64,000 nucleotides of DNA. Origin: Thuidium tamariscinum. Lineage: Eukaryota; Streptophyta; Bryopsida; Hypnales; Thuidiaceae. This document shows positions 56,173 to 64,000 of this stretch, piece after piece. The number at the start of each line of letters is the position of its first letter. Positions within the stretch are counted from its first letter, which is position 1. Location: positions 2,916,501 to 2,980,500 of the forward strand of contig OX344758.2 of NCBI GenBank assembly GCA_947034885.2, given 5' to 3'. Made by a program: the position numbers and the translations under genes. Under the pieces are notes generated by a model that was not told the DNA's origin, searched no databases, and saw only the letters and a list, made by a program, of their open reading frames with translations.

Positions 56173-57960
56173 TAAGGTAGGGCCCCCTAAAGTCACCATT
56201 TTTGTGCTTCAGCTTTTTTACAGTGCTCAAGTATTTGAGATGTTCTTGAAGAGGGGTTCGGATACCATATACAAAAATGATTTAAAGTCAGCTATATCGG
56301 TAGATGCTCTAGAATCACTTTCTCAACATTAGATACATTGATTGGTTAAGGGGAGGTACTCCAGGTTAACTTCTGATCCAGTTGCGACGGATCCCTGGGA
56401 ACTGCAGGCGACCCTCCCTGAGTTTTACATTAGCTTACATGAAGATTTGTAAGCTCATATTGTTTTGTAATTTAGAATTTGTCATTGAGCTGGGACTTTC
56501 TATGTAGCAATGAACAGGAATCGGCCTCAAGATTTTAAATGTGCTTCGCAGTTGGTTTCAAATATATTCTGAAACATTCTTTATCATTGGATAAACTTAA
56601 CCCTTCTCCACTGCTGATAGCAACCAAGAAAATGACTCACGAGTTTGATATTTGCTGCAGAGAGCATGTATATATGATAGTGAGTGGTTCAATGCCTGTT
56701 TTCTTGTAGCTTCTGGCATTGCGAGAATATTGCGAGAATATTGCGAGAATCTTTCAAGCACGGAGGATTGTGAAATCTGCTGGGCGCTAACTGAGAATCT
56801 AACCGTACAAAATGGATGTCAATGTGCTTTGATAACTTCTCTCAGAGGCATGATCCGCTGTTGAAATTGGGAGAAAATAGAGAAGGAAGTTGGTGTTTAA
56901 TTGTGTGTGCACATGACAATACTAGAAATATTGAAATACACAGCTCTAACTTGGGCAAGTGGTAATGACATTGAGACAAGGGAGCTTTGTATTCCTAAGT
57001 TATCATTTTGTTGATAACCAAATTACAAGCTTTATATACAATTTGATATTATTTGGGGTAGGGGGAAGCACCCAAAACCGTCCAAATAAGGAATTCAGCA
57101 TAGTTGGAGGCAAAAATGATATTTTTCTAGTATTAGCTAATGAAAATCATGAATATTAAAAAAAATAGATTTTTCAGATACAGTATGTAATTTCTATAAA
57201 TTTTCAAAGTGTTGGCTCCCTAGACCACTAGAATTGTCTTGTAGGTGTACCTTGAATTGAACTTTGCTGAAATCAGCAATGAGCCAATCAAATATTTGTA
57301 TGTGTCCTTGAAATGTGTCAACCAATTAGAATCAAGCATGTGGTGAACACATTAAGGGAACTCTATTGACACAATTGGATGAGTCTATAGTCCATTGCAA
57401 GGAATAGGTTTAGAAATGGGTATTTCTCCCTTAACATAATCTCTTTCTCCTATTGTTTAAAGAAGTATAGATGTTGCATTATCCAATGGTTAGAGTCTAC
57501 ATGGAGCAATTTTAGGGTTTCTAATTTAATGTAGGTTGGCTATGACTTTAACCCCTAAAGGACTGAAGTCCAAATAGGTTCTAAAGCATCATTCCATTTG
57601 AAGAGTCATAGATCGAAATATCACTTAGTTATTAAGATCTTAACCATACAATCTTTTAGTAAACATGTTGTGGATGATGTGTATCAAATTTGGAGTCATT
57701 TGACCGCATAGATTTAAAGATTATAATGTTTTAGTGCTAAAAATGAATGCTGAAATTTCCATAAAAACACATTTGGAGGTGAAATTTGATTTCTAAACCT
57801 ACTCAAATGAAAAAACTTTATACTATAGAATGATTCAAAATTAGTAAACAAACACATTGGTAAAAAAAAATTCATTGAATTGACTCATTGTGGTTACAAA
57901 TTGGCTTTGAAATACCTTGAAAAGAGCAAGAAAAACTGCAAAAAACACATCTATGGTTGA
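56173..57960. other. Spacer downstream of the ABC gene
   Basis: No gene is supported. A tiny triplicate GCGAGAATATT lies at about 56718-56752. AT content rises again from 56.9 kb. Confidence 0.4.
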
Positions 57961-58490
57961 AACTCCTTCTACTAGAATGCTTCTCAGTCACTCATAACTT
58001 GTTTGATTGACATAAAATTTTAGCCACACAAACTAGAATATTATGCGCAACTTTTCCAACATAAATTATTGAAAATGGACTCTGTATGAAGAAGATACAA
58101 GTCGCCGAAGTTTATTGTTCTCCAAAAAAGGTAGGGATTTGAACTTCGAATTGCTCCCAAAAATTCAAAACAACTTGGATTGACATTAAATTTTTACCAC
58201 AATAACTAAACTTCAAGGGGAAGAAAACACAACAAATTTTATTGAATTTGGACCTTGGATGAAAGAGATACAAGCCCCCGAAGTTGCAGCCCTAAAATGC
58301 AGTTTGTGAACTCAATTAGAACCTGCAAACTTTGATTGGCTGCTAAAAACTCATTATGTTGTGGATTGATCTGAAAATTTTACCACACAAACTAGAAGAC
58401 AAGTTTCAACTTTCCCAAAAAATTTATCAAATTTAGACCTTGGCTGCAAAAGTTACAACACTTTGAAGTTACAGCATTTCAAGAGGGTAT
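57961..58490 (+). repeat. Three diverged repeats of about 180 bp
   Basis: The phrases AAAATTTTACCACA-like, AACTAGAA, TGGACCTTGGATGAA-like and ACAAGCCCCCGAAGTT-like recur in order three times (starting near 57980, 58170 and 58360). The units have diverged substantially. Confidence 0.6.
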
Positions 58491-59094
58491 GAAAAACGTC
58501 CGCTCTGACGTTCAAGGGTTAATTGTCCCTTAGAATGTTTAGAAAATTGACATTATAAGTTTAGAGTTATGATGCATAGTTGTAGTATTTTTTTGTAGCA
58601 TTCTTCTTTTTAAGAGACCACATGTTACAACAACCATCTTTTTGCCTTGTCTTGCCTAGAAATATTGCTAAACTCAAAGAGCCTCCTACATCTTTGTGTA
58701 ACAAAATGCTATCAAAGAATGTCAAACAAGGGAATAGTGTAATGATTATAGGTGTAAACCTTAAGAAAAAGTGACCACCCTACCAATACAAACACCTACT
58801 TCATGTAACTAGGACCTCAATCATTGGCAATTGCTCAAAGACTATTCTTAACATTTGAGCTACCAAATCGTTTGGTCGTCAACTCCAAGCAACCAAGCCT
58901 TGCTTCAAATTTGTTTGGTTACTCCCCAAAACTACTCTCTTATTCTTCAGACTATATACATTGGTGTACAATAAAGCCTCCAATTCATATAATCCATTCC
59001 ACAAGCTTGCACTTAGACACCTATAGAATGTCATGATTCAAGTCCTAAAACAAATAGAGAAGTTAATACAAAAAATGAGAGACACAAAATATAA
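58491..59094. other. AT-rich spacer
   Basis: No supported feature. Confidence 0.35.
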
Positions 59095-59236
59095 TTACTA
59101 TAAAAAAACAAGGGTATAAACGACTTGACCACAGTGACTAGAACTTCAAAATGACTACAAAATGACTATTTTGCAGTCATTTTGAAGTTCTAGTCACTGT
59201 GGTCAAGTCGTTTATACCCTTGTTTTTTTGTAGTAA
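59095..59236. repeat. 142-bp hairpin, arms of 69 bases, 4-base loop
   Basis: The arms are inverted copies with about two mismatches, centred on CAAAAT-gact-ATTTTG (59158-59173). The outer ends are TTACTATAAAAA and TTTTTGTAGTAA. Fold-back MITE and small-RNA precursor are both possible. Confidence 0.9.
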
Positions 59237-60657
59237 ATGGACATGGATGAAGATAAAGATGACTCTTCAAGGTTTGGAAATGAGAATAGTGTATTGTAAG
59301 TGAGACAAGATAAGACTTAAATAGAATAGGAGTGATCTACACAATGAAAGGAACTCCAAATCCTATGAATGGAATTGCAAATTTGGAGATCGCAAACTCA
59401 AAGGACCAATTGTACAACTAAACACAAAACCTTAAGTACTCACTTTTGTGATCTAAAATAGGTTAGCTTCTTAATTAGGATTTTCACTAATTTGGATGTC
59501 TACAAAACAACTAACCTATAGTCAACAATGAACTTCAAATTGGAAAATGCCTCACCTTGCCATTCATCTACAAACTGACAAAGCCTTGTAGAATTGTCCA
59601 TAAATGAACCAAGAATTTCATAGTTGTACTACAAAGCAAGAAAATGTTTGGAGGATCTTCATTTATATGGAAGTAGTCTCTTCTAAAAACAAACCACGCT
59701 CCCTAGATATAATTGCAAGGCACAAAAATCAACCCACAAGCACCCTATTTTTTATTGTTTATACGTGAATTCAATGCTTAAATTATGTGTTCAATTTTTG
59801 CCCCAAGCTCCTTCATCAACCCCTGAAGGACCAAGGCCTTTTTTCTGTCAAAAACCTCTCAAAACTGCCAATTTTGTTGCATTCACCCAAGAAAACAAAA
59901 TTTTTTTTTTTTTAAGAATCCAACCATAGGATCTTGTATTTAACTTGATTGAAATCATGTGGTAAGAATTTCATCAAGTTTGACCGTATAGATTGGAAGA
60001 TATGAGCATTCAAAGTTGAAAATATAAATTTTTTTGAACTGGGGTGTGCAATTTCAAATGACTTTGATTGGCATTTGTAAAAACAATTTGCACTACAGAC
60101 CTTGAATTTATAATTTTTTGTGTTAAAAAATTGAGTTGAGAGTCTAGGATAAATATTTCACACAAAAAATACTTGATTTTCATTCTTTAAGAAATTGTTA
60201 AGTAGATGTAGATCCAAGATTGAAAGAAAAACTAAATGGTTAATAACTCTAAGATGGGATTGAAATATAATAATCCCAGTGGTGAGATTGTTTTAGCAAG
60301 TAAACATAACCTTGTCTAACTCTTATTCATAAATTTATTGTTTGGAGATATCTATCTCCATGCACCCCAATGCACTCATCACCCACATTGAGTTGTTTTA
60401 CTCCAATACAAAAATCCACCATCCAAAGATATCAATCTCCATGGCAATCTCTACTTGTACACTAGTGTACATTTCATCACGAATTAGTTCATCCATCAAT
60501 GCATTCATCTATTAAAGGTTGTAATAAAAATTATGACACAATGTCCCCTTTAAAATTAGTCATTATTCTCAATGACAAAGCTAGGATAATCCCTTCAAAA
60601 ATCATTTTGTCTTTCACAAGAAGCTTCATCTTTAGAATAATCTTTATCCTTACTAGC
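59237..60657. other. AT-rich spacer
   Basis: No supported gene. Confidence 0.35.
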
Positions 60658-61390
60658 GGGTCATTGCAAGAAACAGCGTCCATTTTTTGTAGTGTTTTAT
60701 AGTACGACACTTTTTTCTTTGGAAGTACTATTTAATTAGAATTTTTTTTTAAGAAAATATAAAAAATATGTCCAAAGTATACACCTTAAAGAAGGAGGTA
60801 CCCTATGAAGGAAAATCTTAGGAAAATTGTCTAAGTAGGAGAACTTGAAAAGTGCAAAATATCACAAAAATGGGGTTATTTACATTTTAATTTGTAAGAA
60901 ATAGGAAAAGTTATTTTTCTTAAATCTAAAATTTTTCTATTTGGGAAGAGTTGATGGTGATGAGATTTTACCAAAAAAAAAATCTTAGTACCATCATCAA
61001 TAGTCAAAAGTTGCATGCAATGGGAGTGTTGTTTGCATGCATGTGGAGGACATAAAATAATGTATTTTTAGATTTCTTTTGGTAAGAATACGCTTTCCTA
61101 CTATAAAAATTCACCATAAAAATTTCAACTTAAGATCATTAAATTTGGGGACTCCTAACGTAGTAAAAAACCCTAAACCTCAGTTTGTGACAAATTAACA
61201 AGAGTGAATTTTAAATATAAAATGATTTTTTAGAATTTTTGAAAAATAAGGTATGTAAAAACCATCAAATTAGAGAGGTCCACTAATTATTTTATATTCT
61301 TGAATATTTTAATTCAAAAGTTATTGCAGAAAAGAACAACATTATTCTAATTGTAAGTAGAAATGGGACCAGTGGTTCTTGCAATCACCC
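60658..61390 (+). mobile_element. MITE copy D (same family as 5176-5885)
   Basis: The left end is GGGTCATTGCAAGAAACAG; the right end is inverted GGGTGATTGCAAGAACCACT. It shares GAGAACTTGAAAAGTGC and the distal TTGTGACAAATTAACAAG-like and TTATTGCAGAAAAGAAC-like blocks, in positions equivalent to those in copies A and C, and has the same orientation. Flanking 4-mers (TAGC, CGAC) do not match. Confidence 0.65.
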
Positions 61391-63137
61391 CGACAACCTT
61401 TGGAATGGTATATACTATAGATTTTGCATATCAACTTTAAATATTTTCTTCCTAGGTTTATAAGAATGTTCCCTTATGAACAACTTTAGGAAGCTCAAGC
61501 AACACATGGTTGAGATCATAAGATATTTCTTCAACAAACTCACATAAAAAAACATTGTGAACCTTCCGATTACTAAGCAAGTTCATTTTATAAGCCAACA
61601 ACCCCTTTTGCTTTGGTGTCTAAGTGTGATTAATGTAGAATAGTCATTAGAATAAAGATTTTGATGTATACTTGGATTGCAATGAAATTCTAACCAATCT
61701 ATAGCAAGCTTTTACATAATCCTTGATGTTTCACTAATTCATTGCTTCAATGGACTCTTGCAGAGTTGTATAAAGGTTGTTACTAGGTTAGAATATGGCA
61801 AGAGATAGTTGGCAATTTTCAAAATAATGGAGGCAATGAACTTAAGAGTTGATATAAGCCAATAGAAAAATCCTTCGACATTCCTAATAAAATGTCATTT
61901 TCATGATTTTTTTTTTTTTCAATTCTCAGAGGTAATCTATTTGTCACAAGGTTGTAGTACCAATAGAAGTACTTGAGTGACTTGATTTAGTGGGCTTGGA
62001 ACAAGACATAAATTACCTAAGGAATCACATAGCGATAATAAGACTTCTGTGAAATTAAGGAAAGTTTTGTACTACAACTATTGTGGATACTAGAATAATT
62101 AAGTCAACTCATAAGTCTGGACAAAATAGTAGTTGTTAGATATACTTCTACAATTTCACCTATTTGAAGTTTGATTGTTCCAATACTACTAACTTTATGG
62201 TATTGCATACAACATTGCAAATTTCCTTTAGAGGTATAATACTATTTTATAGATGGATTCTTGGGCTTGATTCCCATTGACTGTATGACCTCTTTTCCCA
62301 ATATGGATAATTCGGAAGTAGCTACGACTAGAACATGCAAACCATGTCAAAGATCTTAGCTTGGATCTTTGCAAATCATCTATGGGTCATTCTAATTTCT
62401 CAAAATCTAGATTGCCATCAAGAAGGGCCAATAGAAGCTCCTATTCAAATTAAGCGACTATGTCATGGGCTTAGGAAGACTTGCCTCACCCCAAATATTT
62501 CTTCAAAAAATAAAATAAAATAGTATTTTACCTTGGACAAGTTATCCTAGTACCTTCATTTCGACTTGACTTTCAAAAACCACTATTTCATTCTTTTCTC
62601 AAATATTAAGGAAGAAATGGTACACTAGAGTGAACTTGCCATTTACTGCACACATTTAAGAACTGCACAACAAAACCTTCCAATTACCAAACACTAACTA
62701 CACAATTGAGCTAACAATTCCATTGTGATGGGAAGAAGATTTCATATCACCACTCAATGACCGCACTGTGTGCTAAGTGATGCAAGAAATGTTTGACTAG
62801 ATTTCACCCTCATTGCCTTGAAATCGCAATAAAATTTGAAGGAAGCAATCTTCTTGCATTTTTTTTTTCCAAAGGTGAACTTTAACATGACATTTAATAA
62901 TCATGCCAAATTTCAAAACATGCAAGTCTCAATATTTATGTAGAGAAGGATGTGATTTTTTCATGTGATGATTCATTGGTGTTAGGTTCATACTTTGTAA
63001 AGGATATAACCAAAGTCACTTGAATTGCAAAGATAGTTACCTATTCATATTTTGGCTACCGTTTAGTACAAAATCAATACACAAAGGGAATAATAAGCAA
63101 ACAATTCCAATGAAGCCTTACCATCAAGAGGGGAATT
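61391..63137. other. AT-rich spacer
   Basis: No supported gene; the frame at 62335-62523 shows no family signal. Confidence 0.35.
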
Positions 63138-63431
63138 AGGGCCAACTTCCATATGAGCTGGGTTGGTAGAACTTGCAAGGGAGAGCTACAGTGACAAGTG
63201 AGTGATGACACTTCTATGTGAACCCGGTGGGTGGGGAAATATCGAGTAAGAAAAGCACACGTAACGATTCCCTTGAAGTTCAATCAATCTCCACCAATCC
63301 CCTCGTCCACCGATATCAGTGAAGTTGGAACTCCTGCTTCTTCACTTACCAAGGCCGGCAAGAGAATCGGCAAGAGCTTCTTGTCGTCTTCCTGCTTTCT
63401 TACCGGCCCGGCTCACATGGAAGGTGGCCCT
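63138..63431. repeat. GC-richer segment bounded by imperfect inverted repeats
   Basis: AGGGCCAACTTCCATATGAG at the left recurs inverted at the right (CTCACATGGAAGGTGGCCCT), with the match extending about 28 bases. This may be a MITE or a decayed element. Overlapping frames (63231-63573) are not recognisable. Confidence 0.5.
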
Positions 63432-63734
63432 TAGCACTTGGCTTGCAGCCCCCTTGAGCTCTAAGTTTTACAATCCCTTCAAAGGTGGAATAGTAGTTTT
63501 GTATCCATGCAAGTGGATGCACGACAATTTTGGTAGGGCGAGACTTGTAGCCCCCACGTGGCAGAGTGCATAGGGAGTTGCCTACTCTCAAGCATTAAAA
63601 GCAAACCTCACCACCTCCAGAATTGGCTTAACAATTGGTAGAATTGACAAACTCAGTAAAATTGTCCTCTCACCACCTTGTTGCAGATTCTACACCCTAA
63701 CTAAAACAAGGAAATGACCAAATAAGCTCGGCAT

Positions 63735-63885
63735 GCTTTTAACTCTTAAACGCCGCCAAGGATGTTCTACGTCCTTTGAATGACAAAGAATCTTTCCCTA
63801 CAAGATAGAAATGTAACTTTTCATTTTGGTATTAGGAGTGGAATGGAAAGATCTTCAATAGTTCTTTGACTACCAATGAATATAT
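63735..63885 (+). repeat. Second copy of the dispersed repeat at 18285-18440
   Basis: TTTAACTCTTAAACGCCGCCA, GGTATTAGGAGTGGAATGGAA and TTTGACTACCAA match the left copy in order. Part of a larger repeat family that may continue beyond the window. Confidence 0.5.
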
Positions 63886-64000
63886 TAGGCTTTTTCAAAG
63901 TAGATGATGTCACATTGAATTAAAATACATGATTTCCACAGCTACCAATCCGTCCTTTAAGGGTTAATGGATGCTAACAATGTGAAGATTAAAGGAACCA

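Noticed and set aside
56652-56864. 70-codon frame downstream of the ABC gene
   Set aside because: Includes a small triplicate repeat and has no family signal.

Overview
The window looks like nuclear DNA of a land plant. The genes are intron-rich with GT...AG introns, and the set (BURP-domain protein, GYPPQG-type glycine/proline-rich protein, ABCD-type half transporter, trihelix-like and FCP1-like relics) is plant. Long AT-rich, gene-poor stretches full of MITEs, plus islands rich in GATC/TGCA/CTAG tetranucleotide runs, suggest a non-seed plant such as a moss. That is an inference from composition and relics; no marker gene settles it.

Layout. 0-5 kb: decayed retroelement material (partial LTR with TATA box and a possible tRNA-Met primer site) and an unrecognised broken frame. 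5-8 kb: a 710-bp MITE and a stop-riddled trihelix/Myb-SANT-like pseudogene on the plus strand. 8.8-16.8 kb: a large, minus-strand, multi-exon pseudogene that joins a methyltransferase-like segment, an acidic/coiled-coil segment and a C-terminal FCP1-like HAD phosphatase domain. It is interrupted by a second copy of the MITE with a clear 4-bp target duplication. It carries at least 14 copies of a 20-21 bp near-perfect palindrome, which crowd the 5' introns and also occur in coding sequence, where they read YPR(G/V)ED. 18-33 kb: AT-rich repeat desert with a 376-bp hairpin, a 95-bp tandem repeat, nested inverted-repeat elements and a third MITE copy. 33-43 kb: GC-richer island with a two-exon BURP gene (35.7-37.1 kb, plus) and a GYPPQG/lysine-rich protein gene (40.7-42.8 kb, minus) whose proximal promoter abuts a MITE. 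43-50 kb: AT-rich, with a Mutator-like MITE flanked by 9-bp direct repeats. 50-56.2 kb: a tandem repeat, then an apparently intact ten-exon ABC half-transporter gene (638 aa when spliced) followed by a degenerate duplicate of its own 3' end. 56.2-64 kb: repeats, a 142-bp hairpin and a fourth MITE copy.

Only three genes look functional: BURP, GYPPQG and ABC transporter. They are unrelated neighbours, not an operon or pathway. The strongest candidates for something undescribed are the methyltransferase-like/FCP1-like fusion gene with its private palindrome family, and the 4-bp-TSD MITE family present four times in one orientation. Exon boundaries were worked out by hand from splice consensus, reading-frame continuity and remembered family patterns; no search was run.
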